Shown here: positions 46,848 through 58,577 of the stretch, piece by piece
Layout of the letters: every line of letters begins with the position of its first letter
How positions within the stretch are numbered: position 1 is the first letter of the stretch
DNA from: Phytoseiulus persimilis
Lineage: Eukaryota; Arthropoda; Arachnida; Mesostigmata; Phytoseiidae
Length of the DNA stretch: 64,000 nucleotides
Assembly (NCBI GenBank): GCA_037576195.1
Contig: CM075103.1
Span: 5,022,001-5,086,000, forward strand
Direction of reading: 5' to 3'
Notes under the pieces: generated by a model
Databases searched by the model: none
The model's input: only the letters and a program-made list of their open reading frames with translations
Told to the model about the DNA's origin: nothing
Program-made: the position numbers and the translations under genes

Positions 46848-48718
46848 TTTCCTCGAGGGTTTTAGCCGGAAATAAAATCAGTTGGATTCGAGTCCGATTC
46901 TCCTCGATTCCTTTCCTCGACTGTCTTCCTCGGGGGCACACCTGGAATCCGTTTTTTGAGGAGGGGAGGCCCATAGTCGATAATCATGATCATCATCATC
47001 GAGCCCAATGGAACTGACAAGAGATTCCTCCTCGTTCCTCCTTCCTCAGTCTAGAACGATGCTTCCTGCCATCTGCTATGAGCAGCTCACAGTCATCGTC
47101 GCTATGGTACCCGTCCGTCTACCATGAAGCACAATAGTTCTCGAAACATCAATCCAACTCCAGCACCGCTCGGGTTCCTCTAGATGGGTATCTCAACTCA
47201 GCGAAACCCGTGCCAAGACGGCGAGACGTCGGGGAATCTCGGTCTGTTTATCTAACGGCTATAATCATGGCCCATCCGAGAATATGAACTTATGCTCTCG
47301 GCTCCCGCGCGCTTGCCATCGTGGACCGCTGATCTTCCAGTTCCAATCCTTGGGGAGATGACAACCACATCTTCATCGAGGATCCGATTTCACGAAACAC
47401 TCCGAGCGATTCGACTCACAGAAAATCCGGTCAGAGCTCCTCGTTGTGATGGTCTCGGTGATGTGGTCGAGAGCGTTTCAAAATAACACGAATAGGTGTA
47501 CGCTCTCTCTCTTCAATCGGTGGAACAGGTGAAGGGAATTGCTCCACAGGACCAACCCTCCTTCCCTCACCCCGCCGAACGAAAGCAACCAGATATCGGG
47601 AGCACGGATGGGAGAGTTTTCTAGTATCACGGTTTCGGGCTGTATCACAATAACTGTGTTGTCGAGAATCGCATTCCAGCAATGTTTCCGAGCTAGGGCT
47701 CCCAGTTATGGGATTCGACAGTTTATTAGAAGCCGGGCGGTGATGTTATACAATGGAAGCAATCTCGAGCGACCAAAACAAACCTTCGTATTTTGGCGAC
47801 GTAGCTCGAGAATGATTCACGCAGTTGCGAACGGTCTGCTCGAAGCCTTGACAACGCACTAGAGGGTCAACGGTGCCGCTGCGAAATTGATTTACAGCGT
47901 CCTGACACTGACAATGCATTCTTGAAGCTCGGCGAGTCCACCACGTTCACCGATTCGCTTTCGGGAGAATTGAAATTCAACGAGGATCGAGACAGGCGGT
48001 CGTGATAGCGACGGCACCGAAGGGCGAAACGAGGAACTTAGTTAGAGCGGTGCGGTTGTCGGAATGCCGCTAATGAACAGCGGTCGCCGGCATCCCACCT
48101 CGCACATAGACTATGGAGGCTCGAGAAAAATATCCTGCATCGAGTATTCCAGAGCGGAAAAGCGCTCTATCCCGCCCCATCGCGATCTAGGCCCTCAATC
48201 CGCTGTTATCCGCCAACAGGTGTTTCCGACGTAAATCTTAAGAGTGTGAGCAATAACTTCAACTCCGCGATTCGTTCGCAGCGGTATTTGGATGAGGCCT
48301 ACGGGCGCGGCGCTGAGTGTAGTTCAGCCGCTACTGTTTGTCGTCACGTTCGGACGCAGGAGAGCCCTAACGTCAGAGCAACATCGTTTATAGAACGATA
48401 TCAGAACTCGCAGAGATCGCACGCCCCTATTCGAAGCAAGCATCTCTTAGAATACGCTCTCTCTGTACTCGGGGAGAGGGAATTTCGGAAAGGGTTTTCT
48501 CATGATCATCGCCAACCACCGCTCGCAGCGCGATTTTCCAGTAAGCTCTCATGTGACTACCGTCGCCTTCTCAGTCGGTGTGCGAGTTTCGCCAGAGCCG
48601 CTCGAACGAGAAAGCCAAGGAACAAACTGTAACTTACGGCGAGTGCTTCCGGCTGAGCAAACGCGTGCCCGGCTTTGTTCGGGTGCGGCATACCAAGTCG
48701 AGCGCTTCCCTCGGACGC
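46848..48718. other. Spacer between MYG1 and the MATH protein
   Basis: Starts with the MYG1 3' UTR (aataaa at 46871-46876). No domain or splice-supported exon was found. A plus-strand frame at 48246-48632 is Arg/Ser-rich and lies in the probable 5' region of the next gene. Confidence 0.4.
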
Positions 48719-50465
48719 ATGGCCTCGTCTGACGGCTTCACACATTTCCTGCTCAGTATGGGGAGCCTCGAGAACAATTCAGACTCCAAGATCACTTCGG
48801 ATACTCTGTTCAAGATCCTGGATTTCTGTCAAGTGCTCCAGAAGAAACACCAGTTCCTCGAGGGGATCGTGAACGAGCTTCGCAGTGAAAACGGAACTCT
48901 TCGCGCGCAGGTGAGCGACTTCATTGATCTGACGGTGGTTACCAGTGCTGAATCAGCTTTGCCAACACATTTCTAGGGAAACCTGCCACATCGAGGAAGC
49001 GGAGCCCTTCCTGAACCACCTCCAGGACGAGACGGCTAGCCAGGAAATTGTGTTGCTCGAGGGATTTGTCGGTGATTGACTTCCTGTTATTGCAGGTAGA
49101 CAAACTTAGAGTTGATCTCGCAGAGCGCGTCGAAACCATTGTGGATCGTAAAACTCAGGCACTCCAAACGCGGTTGCGTGATGCGGAGGCGAACATTGAG
49201 TCGTCGCGGCAGGCCGCTGAGACTTTCGTCACGTTGGAGGAGGTGAGTCCTGGACCGGCTTCTGTCGATGGAATGTCGTGCAAAACGACGAGACGAGCTT
49301 GGGTCCACCAAGTTCTCTCCGCAGAGCGATATCAGTGCCTGGATCATGGTCGTTATCGCCGTAAGACTCAGCTGCTATTCGTCTTAAACCATTCGGAAAG
49401 ATTCGTTGCACACAAGACCGTCAGTTTCGTAACTGGTATCATTAACAATCAGTCACCGATCTCCAGGTCTTGAGATTCCTTGCAGGTTTCGGCGCTGGCC
49501 CTCGATCGGGAACGGGTTTTCCAGAGCAGAGTCGACGCTCGGATTTCGGACGAACTTTCAAAACTCGCTCCTAAAGACGCCCTGAATGAAACCCAAGCCA
49601 CTGTCGCTGATCTGGGCGGTCGATTCGAGAGAGTGTCGGACAGGCTCCAGGATTGGAGTGAATACAGACGGTTACAGGAGGAGACCGAAATCGGGGAAGC
49701 GATACAGCGAACGCCCCTCGGGAAGATCCACCTTTTGCATCCGTCCAAGTCCTCGCCGTTGCGTTGGGAGTTGAAGAACTTTAGCAATTTCAAGCGGCTC
49801 GCCCGCGGGAATACTTGTCGGAGGTACTACCAGAACTCATTTATTGCGAGGCGAGAGAGTTTCTGCACAGAAGGAAAATTCGCGCCGGAAAATGGCCCTG
49901 CTCAATTTCAACCGGTTTTCCACCTACACAGGTTGTATTCTCGCCCGTTCGGTATCGAGAAAGACGGAACGGTGCGTTGCGTGCTCCGGGTTCTCGTTGT
50001 GATGCTCCCAAACGAAGACGTCTTCCAATTCGCTCTCGAAGTTCTGTACGCGACAAAATACAAACGGAAGTTTGATTTCCGGTGAGTTGTCCTCCAAACC
50101 TCTATCGGATCCGATGTATTCCGAGATACGAAACACTTTCCGGCATCGACCGCGCAATTATGAGGATCGAGCTTCGTGAGCCGTTCACTGCCACGGCTCA
50201 GCTCAGAGTCAGAATCAATGTTCTCGGTCTAATTCTGGATCGTTCTCGTTTCAGCTTCCAGATTTTATCGCCGAGCCAGGGAAAGTCCATGGTCAAAACA
50301 TTCTCGTCTACCGAAGCCTGTATTCCTCGATATTGGTTCCCGCAGAACGAGCTCCAGCCCTCTGGTCTAGTGAGTTTCGCCTTCGCGGTCACCGAAGAAC
50401 AACTCATCAAGGGAGACCTGTTAGTTGATGACAAGTTGCTCATCCAAGTCGGACTTCGCCAGTGA
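48719..50465 (+). CDS. Coiled-coil plus MATH (TRAF-like) domain protein without RING
   Basis: Five exons: 48719-48910, 49096-49242, 49486-49823, 49932-50081, 50255-50465; 1038 bases in phase, 345 residues. Residues ~1-200 are largely helical and coiled-coil (LFKILDFCQVLQKKHQFLEG, VDKLRVDLAERVETIVDRK, ARISDELSKLAP). Residues ~210-345 fit a MATH/TRAF-C fold: LRWELKNFSNFKRLARG for the W-x-I-x-x-F strand, RLYSRPFGIEKDGTVRCVL for the S-P-F-x-x-G-Y-K-L strand, KFDFRFQILSP for the ITLxDQ strand, and a C-terminal DLLVDDKLLIQVGL for the D-D-x-h-x-h-x-V strand. There is no RING or zinc finger as in true TRAFs. The intron positions inside the domain were needed to keep this alignment. The likely role is trimeric adaptor binding, but the partner is unknown. 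The poly(A) signal aataaa is at 50845. Confidence 0.75.
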
Positions 50466-51009
50466 CGCTGGCCGCCATCGCGACCACTCCTGTGATTTAT
50501 GACGACAGCATGAATTTGGACTCGGGACGGAACGTGCTCATCGCGACGCTAGGTAGTTGCAAAACGCAGGGTTCGAGAAGCTGAGGTTCCAGGACTTCCG
50601 TTCATCGCTCGAAGGCATGCTCAAAGGAAACTGCACGTGCCAGGAGCTCGGGACGTGCAGCTGCTCCGCCGCGAATTTTGTACGCGGGACCTGAAAGCAC
50701 CCACCGTCTCAGAAGATCGCGCGCTGTGCGCTCGATTCGGAGTTCCGGTCAACTCCCAAACTCCACCCCTGAGACCTGAAATTTTTTTTTTCGGATCAGA
50801 ACGAATGTCCCTTAAATTAAAACATCAAAACGACGAATCACAAGAATAAATATATTTCCGCAGTATTGGAGATCGTGTTCACTCGAAATGAGCTCGGAAG
50901 CCAGTACTTGTTGATGGGATCTTGGAACTCAATCATTTTCGGCGAACCGATCTCAATCAGCATGGCCCCAGAGGAGTGGAAGCTATACGACTTCGACTTT
51001 ATTAACATT

Positions 51010-52154
51010 CTAGAATTTCATGTTAAGACCCCCGTCGACCATGATGTCCTGTCCAGTTATGTAGGTCCCTTTGTCGGCCAGAAACGCGACCATCGAGGCG
51101 ATCTCATGCGGTTGGCCGAGTCTTCCGAGCGGTAACTTCTGCTCTATGGCCGCCGTTTTCAGTTTGGCCGTCATATCTGTCGCGATGATGCCTTCAACGA
51201 TTCGAAACAAGAACGTCAGGCATTACAGGTGTGAAGGCGTCTGTTTTTCGTCTGAATCCCCGTGTGTGTTATTTGTCATAAGATCCCTAATGATTGAACG
51301 GGGATCATCAACTGAACGCACCTGGGGACACGATGTTTACTCGGATGTTTCTTGAAGCGACCTCTCTTGCTAAAGATTTGGTGAATCCCACAACGGCTGC
51401 TTTCGAAGCACAGTAGGCCGTTTGGCCGAAATTTCCGTGTAGTCCAATGACGCTGGCTGTAATTGTCGGATGAGGTTGATCAGTTGGAATGAGATTGATC
51501 CCGGCTGCGGAAACCGATGTCTTCCACACGTCATCACGGTACTGACCAATATTGATGATAGATCCGGAGTTCCGTTTTATCATGTAGCGAACAGTGGCCT
51601 TCGAAGCGAATACGGTTCCGAGTAGGTTCGTGTTGATGATCGTCTGCATCTCCTCGGTGGAAGTTTGCACGAGCAATTTGTTCAAAGCGATACCTTGTGG
51701 GACAAAACAGTCGCTCGATAATTCCGAGTTCATCGAGAGCGTTATTTCTCAGAGCAGGAGCAGAGCGACGGGGATCCTCACCTGCGCTGTTGACAAGAAC
51801 CTGGATAGGACCGACAGAACTCTCCAACTCCTTGACGGTCTCCGTAACCTGATTCTCGTTGCTGATGTCACACTCCTTACAGATGAGGTTCGGAGTATTC
51901 TGGAAGGATTCGAGAATAAGAGAAGTTCGTCATACGGATCGCGCTCGTTTGGCAGATAGCCCGTAGGAACAACGCATTCAATCGATTCAGACCTAGCGAT
52001 GAATTTCCCTCACCAACTCAGCTTGCAATGCTTTGAGATTGTCTTGGTTTCGTCCTACTGCCACTGTGGGCCAGCCTCTTTTCAGCAGCTGCTGAACGCA
52101 GGCTTTACCGATGCCTCGCGAACCGCCGAAAACTACGGCCACTGTACCGGGTGT
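51010..52154 (-). CDS. Short-chain dehydrogenase/reductase, CBR4 (3-oxoacyl-ACP reductase) type
   Basis: NADPH-dependent reductase of the type acting on quinones/carbonyls or, with HSD17B8 in mitochondria, on 3-oxoacyl-ACP. Exons seen: 52154-52014, 51899-51782, 51693-51547, 51456-51322 and 51191-51010, in phase, 240 residues plus a missing short N-terminus. Rossmann motif [14 protein letters not shown] (G-x3-G-x-G), VLVNSAGG (N-A-G type), [13 protein letters not shown], catalytic Ser in IINIASVIGL and Tyr/Lys in [28 protein letters not shown] and [16 protein letters not shown] form the end. The order and length fit human CBR4 ([15 protein letters not shown]...). Exon 1 begins at an acceptor (tttcgcag) with no in-frame ATG, so a short initiator exon must lie upstream, possibly at the ATG at 52288 followed by a weak donor. 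Confidence 0.88.
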
Positions 52155-52268
52155 CTGCGAAATACGAATCCCGCAATGAGTGAGTTCGAGAGCTGAACAT
52201 AACAACGATACAACATCTCGAAAGGGAGGGAAAGTTTCTTTCCTGACTCAGTCGAAGGAAGACCAACG

Positions 52269-52328
52269 CTAAACTTCAAGTTTGGCATTCTGTCTCGCCT
52301 CCGCGACTTTGAGAATGACCTCTCTATG
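52269..52328 (-). other. Exon-like segment, ends of an unassigned gene
   Basis: A segment behind a good acceptor (tttcttaccag) can be read as 19 residues ending KVAEARQNAKLEV and a TAG. In a second frame (phase of the upstream exon at 52535-52717) it stays open for much longer, reading NLKFSVGLPSTESGKKLSLP and running into the dehydrogenase first exon. I cannot choose between these readings. Confidence 0.25.
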
Positions 52329-52534
52329 CTGGTAAGAAACTCAGAGGAACTGTTTTGATTTACTTGAACGGCTAATTGAGAGTACCGTCATTGTTACGTG
52401 AACTCCTGGTATTGAGAGTTGAAGCCCGAACCACTTTACAATGTTCAGAGGCACTAGCTTGCGCGATGATTATCAGCTGGTCGGCAGAGTTGTTTAGAAC
52501 ACGAATCAAACGTGTGGCGGGAAACCACACTCAC

Positions 52535-52717
52535 CGGTGCCTGGTCTGTACCGGTGGCGTCTGCTTCCTAATTTTGGTATCTTCGAACGGAGTGAAGTCT
52601 TTCGTATTTGAGCGAATTGCGTTCCGAAGTGGTTTCCGATCTTCGAACTTTATTGACGTGGTGTTCTCCAACACAATCGAAACGGAGAGCCATCCCGAGT
52701 CATGGGATGGAATTCTA
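52535..52717 (-). other. Probable internal exon of an unrecognised gene
   Basis: Open for 60 codons between a good acceptor (gtaacctatcag) and a strong donor (caccg|gtgagt). The product includes WLSVSIVLENTTSIKFEDRK and NAIRSNTKDFTPFEDTK, protein-like and unlike the neighbouring dehydrogenase. No start or full partner set was found, and the family is unknown. Confidence 0.4.
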
Positions 52718-53284
52718 CTGATAGGTTACCGCAATATTCGCCCAAATGACTATGTACCATCGTGAGGTCATCTCAACAGCAACCCTATAGCTCTTGGAAC
52801 AGACTTCGAATGGCCCATTAAAAAAATCATTCGTTATGACAATCAGTGGCCTCGCGGGTCACATGGCTGATGAGACCGACACCTATCAGCCGGGCATGTT
52901 TTGCTCCGAAACACGATCACATGATCAGAATCGCTCCTCTTCAACATTATAGAATCGGAGCATCTGCCGTCGATCGTTCCCGGACTCCCCAGACGTCATC
53001 TAATTTGAGTTTTTTTCGCCTCGAAGCGTTTCCTGTTTTCGAGCTCGGAAAGCCTGGACTGATTCCCGTTTTGTACGAGAACTTATGCGTCCGAATCGCT
53101 TAGACTCGCCCCAATCTGGGAACATGAGACTGCAGTTTTCAGAAAACGGCCATTTCTTCGGGAGCCGGAACTCGGTCAATGTCCAGAGAGAAATCTCGTC
53201 GCATCGGGAAGCTGAGAATCAGAGCCAATGACGACCTTCATCGGAGCTATTGACCTCTCGTCTGTTTTGCCGTGTCGAGTTTAC

Positions 53285-53416
53285 CATGACAGACCCAACA
53301 ACGAATCCTCTGAGACGATCACGCCACAGTGCGGATAACTCCATGCCTTTGCCATGAAATAATTCAGTGGAAACTCCTCCAGCTGGAGACCCAAAGAGTG
53401 ACATTCCGCCTTTCAT
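53285..53416 (-). CDS. Candidate first exon of an unrecognised gene
   Basis: ATG-initiated frame with an in-frame stop just upstream, 44 codons (SLFGSPAGGVSTELFHGKGM, then ELSALWRDRLRGFVVGSVM), ending exactly at a donor-like gtaaac. Possible downstream acceptors exist near 53218, where PMRRDFSLDIDRVPAPEEMA is readable in a different phase. Splicing is not resolved. Confidence 0.3.
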
Positions 53417-53552
53417 TCGATGTCACTAAGCTTCTGTGCTTCACATTAAGCTGTCTCAGAGTGAACCTCGCTCTTGGAGGGAATCGAAGCTGTCCCGTGA
53501 AGCTTCCCGCGTGTAGCGCCGTGGGCTCGATTTTCGAGTGGCAGTAGAAGCC

Positions 53553-53760
53553 TCATTGAACAAAGGGATTGCTGCGCCGGATGTTGTCTATGGCCTCGTC
53601 GACCTGCTCCAGAGATTTGTGCGAAATACCTTGCCGAGACGTTTTTCGCGGCGAATGAGGCGATCGGGTGTGGCATCGCCAAACCACCAACACCCGTCCG
53701 ACTCCAGGTCTACGAAATCATGCTCATACATTTGGCGAGTCTGGCAAAAGAACGGATCTG
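53553..53760 (-). other. Exon-like segments near a terminal TGA
   Basis: After an acceptor (ttcttttgccag) the frame reads TRQMYEHDFVDLESDGCWWF and RLIRREKRLGK. A second frame overlapping its end reads SHKSLEQVDEAIDNIRRSNP then FVQ and TGA. Both look coding. They join only through a 27-base gap or a frame change, so this may be a frame-broken last exon of an unrecognised gene. Confidence 0.3.
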
Positions 53761-53819
53761 TAGTTGACCGAGCAGAACGGATATTAGGCTTCATTGTTTC
53801 CCGCTCTGACATGCGAGGG

Positions 53820-55879
53820 GGGGGGGGCAAGGCTGTGATGATGATGGCGACCATCATTGTCACGAGCTATTCATGTTGCAATCAACACGGTTCTCAAACA
53901 AACGAAAATGTTTCCTGTAAGTCCGAATCTTCGGGAGATACTCCCATCCATGAAAGTGGGAGAGAATCCACCCCTCCCAATATGATAAGAGAGTTTTGTG
54001 AGGGTCAAGGGAAGCGTTATCTGGGGGGTCCGTCGCCTGTAGGGATCGTTACCCGCGGGATTCCACGGTGAGTATTAGCATTGAATCTTCGAGTGTGACA
54101 TTCCAGTTGTTGCGAACGAGGATACGGCGTTCAGCACCGGGCGCCACTGATTTTCGACTTCTGCTTTCAAGTACGTGCTCAGGGTGTCTTCATTCAAGGG
54201 AAATGCTGCGAATAGTTGAGTCTTTCGCCACAGTCGTCGGTTCAAACTCGAATTGAGTCCCAGAGGGCTCCTGAATTCCCAACGGAGGCACCTGACGGAG
54301 CTCCTAAATTGGGCCAACGAGCAAGACGAGACTTGCTTGGCTCACTAAAACTTCCGACTCGGAGAATTCGCTGCCAAACAGCTAAATGTGTGAATTTACG
54401 GTATTCTGCCGCGGGAGGAAGATGTTCCGGTTTGATGGCCACATTAACTCACTATCGCTCAGACGCATCGGGAAGCATAGAGGCGTGAAATTTTCCCGAT
54501 GAGGGGATTCCACATCACCACTGGCGGAGAATCGACTGGACGAAGGTCGCCGTTTCGGCCACCACAGAACGCAAACTCCATCGATTGGCATCCGCCTCAA
54601 AAATCACTCTCAAGCCAGAAGTACCTTTTGTAGCATTGAGCTCTGAGACCCCAGATGTGCGTTGGCCTGCCGCCCTGATATATTGGACTTGTGTAAGAGC
54701 ATTATGCGGAATATATGACAGGCTTAGAGAGCTTCAGCGTTCTCGGGACCTTCGAACTCGATCTCGATTCGATCCGGAGAGCGGATTCTCTGAGGAAGTC
54801 AATGCGGGCCTGATCTTCGATCGCTCGACTTGCCTCGATTACCGACCTCCTTTTCTTTTCTGGGTTGCGCCGTAATAATATAAGGCTCCTTCGTAGGAGG
54901 GAAATTACATTTTCCGTGAAACTCGGCCGGTACGACCTGATAAACAATTTTCAGCAAGGAAATGTTTCCGAATCATTGCGTGGCCTGATGAAGAACCGGA
55001 AGTTACCTCATCATACTATCAGTGAAAGTTATGAGGAACTTCTCGGCGGAGAACGAGAGACGCAAGAGATGGAACTTATTGGGATGTGTCTCAGGAAAGT
55101 GGTGGCTGCCATGACGATCTCTGGTGGCTGAATTCCATCGCTTTTGGTTATTTCCAGGAACGGATTGCTTGTCCAGAGCTCTATTGGGGACAGATCGATG
55201 GCGTAGAGAGCCGCAGACTCGCTCGGGACCCTGGATCCGTTTCGCAGGGTATCGCTCGAAGAACAGGCTCATCAGACATCTCGAGTGAGTCTCGTATCTT
55301 GGGTGTCGGCGTGAGATAAACACGTTGGGGTCGAGACGAAGCAGAATTCCACAGCAATTATCCACGAGCCACCGCTACTACTTCCCGTGATCCAACTAAG
55401 AAGCTGCCTCATAAGGCAGACTTGTTCTAGTGCGAAGAGTTTGGAGGAAACCTGAGCTAGGCGGCTGGTTTCTCGGTACGGAGCATCCAAGTTCGTCGTT
55501 TCCAGGCATGCCTTCAGTTTGGATCAGCGGAAGGGCATGAGAGCATGAGCATGATCAGGTCCGTCGACTCGACGATGTTAGTCCTCTCCCTGACTCCGGA
55601 AAGGAGTGTTCATCATGGTGGCTAGTATCAGTGAGTAGTCAAGATGATAAGTCCGCAGGATGCCGATAACGAGAGCCGAAAGTTTCGCTGGAAAAGGGCT
55701 CGGGTCAGAGGGATGTCTGGGTCTGGAAACGCGCAGTCGCCGAGGTGTCGAGCCCTTTTTCCTCTTGGCAGTGCGCGTGGAAAGCATCCGTGCAGGAGCG
55801 AAACGATTCCGTTCGTCCTATACCGAAATACCTCTTTATTGTAGAAAAAAAATTTTGGCGCTGCAACCAATCCTGATCG
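53820..55879. other. No clear gene; isolated exon-like islands
   Basis: Contains a poly-G run at 53817-53827. One minus-strand island (about 54049-54170) reads ERRILVRNNWNVTLEDSMLI to a TAA, but lacks an upstream partner. A minus-strand poly(A) signal (tttatt on the plus strand) at 55835-55840 serves the gene ending at 55880. Confidence 0.35.
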
Positions 55880-58577
55880 TCACTGTATTTCTTTTGACGC
55901 TACGTAGAACTCATCCTTGCAGGGATCCTCTCTGCGGGATCGAGCTTGAAGTTAGAGAGCGTCTTCCCAGACGACTCGCGGTTTCGACAGACTAATCTTC
56001 GGAACTAGATAAAGTTACCTTTTGCAGTCCACGGGTCGGAAATCCCTGGTGAGACAAACAGACATCCCTGTCAGAATCGGAAGCGGGGGCTCGAGTTCAT
56101 GCGGGGATTTACGACAAGACAACATCGGTTTGCTTGCTCCCTCTTTGCTGAGGAAGCCGTGCAGGTCTTTTCTTCTGATGGCTTTGACAGGCGCTCCATT
56201 GGTATCGTGAGCGGTTTTGAATTTCTTCATCTCGGCTGGGGATCAGGATATGTTCGGTGAGAAATCTCGTCGAACAAAGAGCATCTAGCGGACAGAACAC
56301 TCAACAAAAGGAGTGCCTGAGTATGTCCTGGCCTCGAGGCGAGATCTGGAGGATTTTCTCCACGATTCGGACGCGCATAGCTGATGGTAACATACCTTCA
56401 ATGGGCATGGATCCTACTATCTCGTGCGTTTTTTTCAGCCAACCTGTGAAGCCCCTCACTTCGTCACTGAAAGAAAACAATGAGAACCACCGGGCATCGC
56501 GGTCTCATTGTGCATGAGTGCACAAGGTTCCTCTACCATGATCATCACTAGAGCTCGAGAGTTCAGGCATTCACAACTTTACACCGCCCATCTATCCATA
56601 TAGGGAGATGGATAGATGAGTCTCTGATGGCTGAGTTTATCACTTTTCACGACAAACATTCGTATTTCATCAATCTATCCATCGGTCTATCCATAGATCG
56701 ATGGATTGATTGATTGATGAGAATTTATGAATAATGCGTGAACTCCGCAGCTCTAATCATCACCATCGGAGTCGTCTTGACATCGTAGGATGGAGGATAT
56801 TGATTTTGGGTCCATCGGATTCGCCGCGGCCTTGCACGCGTTCTGTCCTGCGCGAGCTGTATACTGATCCCTACAGAGCCGCCATATACTGCGTGGCCCG
56901 AATCATACGTACTACATCTGCAGGAATCGCCCGCTGTGGAGGTAGGACCTATGGAGATTCACTGCGTAGTCCTCATGGAGTGGTGCCACATGTCGTTCCA
57001 CGGCGGTCAGGTATTCTTGACATTGCGGCTTCAGCACACCTTGAAAATCAAACTCTTTGACCATTCTTCCTATAAATCGTGAATGTCTATCATGCCATCG
57101 ACCACGATTGACTTACACCATGATTCTAGGGCTTCATAGTCCCGCACTGTGTCCGGATGAGGTGGTAAAGCATGGTCGAGCTCTTCCACGAACTCTCCAA
57201 GCCCATGAAGTGACCATCTGGAAGTAGGTTACACCTAGTAGGAGCAATTTTGGTTTCTGTGATCTATTTCGAGCGGTGGGAACGATTTGAAAGTTCGAGT
57301 CGATGTCTTACTCCTTCGTCGTATCGAGACGCTCATCGCTGCATTTTTTCCCTCGATACGTGGTCCCGTTGTAGCAATAACCACCGATATGGTTGAAGGA
57401 TAAAACGAAGATCGGCCTGGAAGAACGAGAGTTTTCGGGCCGAACTTTCCTGGAAAGTTCTCCATAACGGCCAAGATGGTTTCTGACTCGGCCCGATCCC
57501 ACGCAGCTCGGCTCACCTCTCCGCTTCAATCCTCTCCATCCTGGGCGTCACCAAAAACAGACCATCACGATCAGTTTTCAGCGGATCGAAACCAGGCGGA
57601 GCCTTAAATCTACCCCAAGCTCGAAGTGGTGGAACTGAATTCGTGTTAGCGTCTCTCTTCTGCTTGATTCGCATATCCATGAAGATGAAGAAGTCGTGGT
57701 CGACCAAAAATTCGAGCTCCTCGAAAATTATTTCCATCTGGTTCTCCTCCTTCTTGAGATCATTGAAGATTTTTCTCGAGAGCATGACGAAATCGCTATC
57801 AGCATCAAGCTTGATGTAAATTCTCTCTTCCGCGAAGAGATATTTTGCCAAGTTCTTCAGTTGTTGGACCGTATAGATGTCTGGATCTTCGTTCTGATAT
57901 TGGATAGTGATGTTGTTCCTCATGTAGTGGATAACCTCCATCCAGTGGTGAAATGCGAGATCCGATAGAGTTTTTGGGCCTTTTTCGCAATGTATTTTCA
58001 TGAGTCCGCTCGGCGACAGGCTGGTTTTCGGCTCATCATCCTCGAAGATGACAGGATTGCTCTTGATTTCCTCATACACTTTGCCAAGCCTATCGACCTG
58101 TCTCCTGGAGAGCGGCATCCAAACACCGTAACGATCTTTGACTTTCCAGTCACCATACGTTCCAATCTCGCGTTTCCGCCATGTCTCTATCTCTGACAAG
58201 GTCATGTCCGTTATTTTGTCCCGTTTGTGCTTAATCGTGTACCTCTGCGGCTCTTTGAATTCCTCCCTGACTTGGTTCAAAGTCATCCGATGCCGCGAAT
58301 CGTCATACTTGATAACTCTAAACGTGGGAAGTTTAGTTTTCTCACGAGCTGCCCCACCTCCTCGTAGAGCGTCCTTGGACCCTTCCTCCAAAGAGGAGGA
58401 TTCGAAGCTCCAAATTACGGCGCTGATGAGGGCCGTGTAACCGATTATCCTCGATAACTTGACTCGTGGTTGACCCCGCCCACGCAATCGGTGTCGGTCG
58501 AGGATAACGCTGAGGAAAACACTCCAGAATAGCGCGCGGAGGAGATAAAGCTCAGACTTCAAGTCTCTGCCTGCCAT
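55880..58577 (-). CDS. Unrecognised membrane-anchored protein, about six exons
   Basis: Large first exon 58577-57517: MAGRDLKSELYLLRALFWS, a membrane helix near residues 44-60 (IIGYTALISAVIWSF), then a charged, largely helical domain (GDWKVKDRYGVWMPLSRRQV, NEDPDIYTVQQLKNLAKYLF, MEIIFEELEFLVDHDFF). Its donor (gagag|gtgagc) is phase 2 and fits the acceptor at 57217, reading WSLHGLGEFVEELDHALPPH and TVRDYEALESW. Then comes GRMVKEFDFQGVLKPQCQEY, and exons 56466-56396 (EVRGFTGWLKKTHEIVGSMP), 56235-56019 (FKTAHDTNGAPVKAIRRKDL) and 55931-55880 (EDPCKDEFYVASKEIQ, TGA), whose phases all agree. Around 57070-57120 the frame changes by one base or hides a short intron I could not place. Faint likeness of the first exon to the ER exchange factor SIL1 is not enough to name it. 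Poly(A) signal at 55835-55840. Confidence 0.5.
56588..56620. repeat. Perfect 11-base inverted repeat (hairpin)
   Basis: catctatccat and its reverse complement atggatagatg are separated by about ten bases. The element lies in an intron or spacer of the gene ending at 55880, next to a second hairpin at 56668-56720. Confidence 0.6.
56668..56720. repeat. Long imperfect hairpin
   Basis: tcatcaatctatccatcg on the left pairs with cgatggattgattgattgatga on the right, apart from a repeat-unit length difference. The arms share the tatccat/atgga core with the hairpin at 56588-56620. The origin may be a short foldback (MITE-like) element or expanded tetranucleotide repeats. Confidence 0.5.
57308..57416 (-). 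other. Possible alternative terminal exon
   Basis: Lies inside the intron between 57517 and 57217. After the acceptor cttccag, the same phase reads PIFVLSFNHIGGYCYNGTTY then RGKKCSDERLDTTKE and a TAA. Because both this exon and the one at 57217 fit the phase of the same donor, they could be alternative last and internal exons, giving a short form. Confidence 0.3.

Noticed and set aside
52154-52205. Extended dehydrogenase start (LCSALELTHCG...)
   Set aside because: There is no ATG in that frame, and a good acceptor (tttcgcag) lies just before the conserved part.
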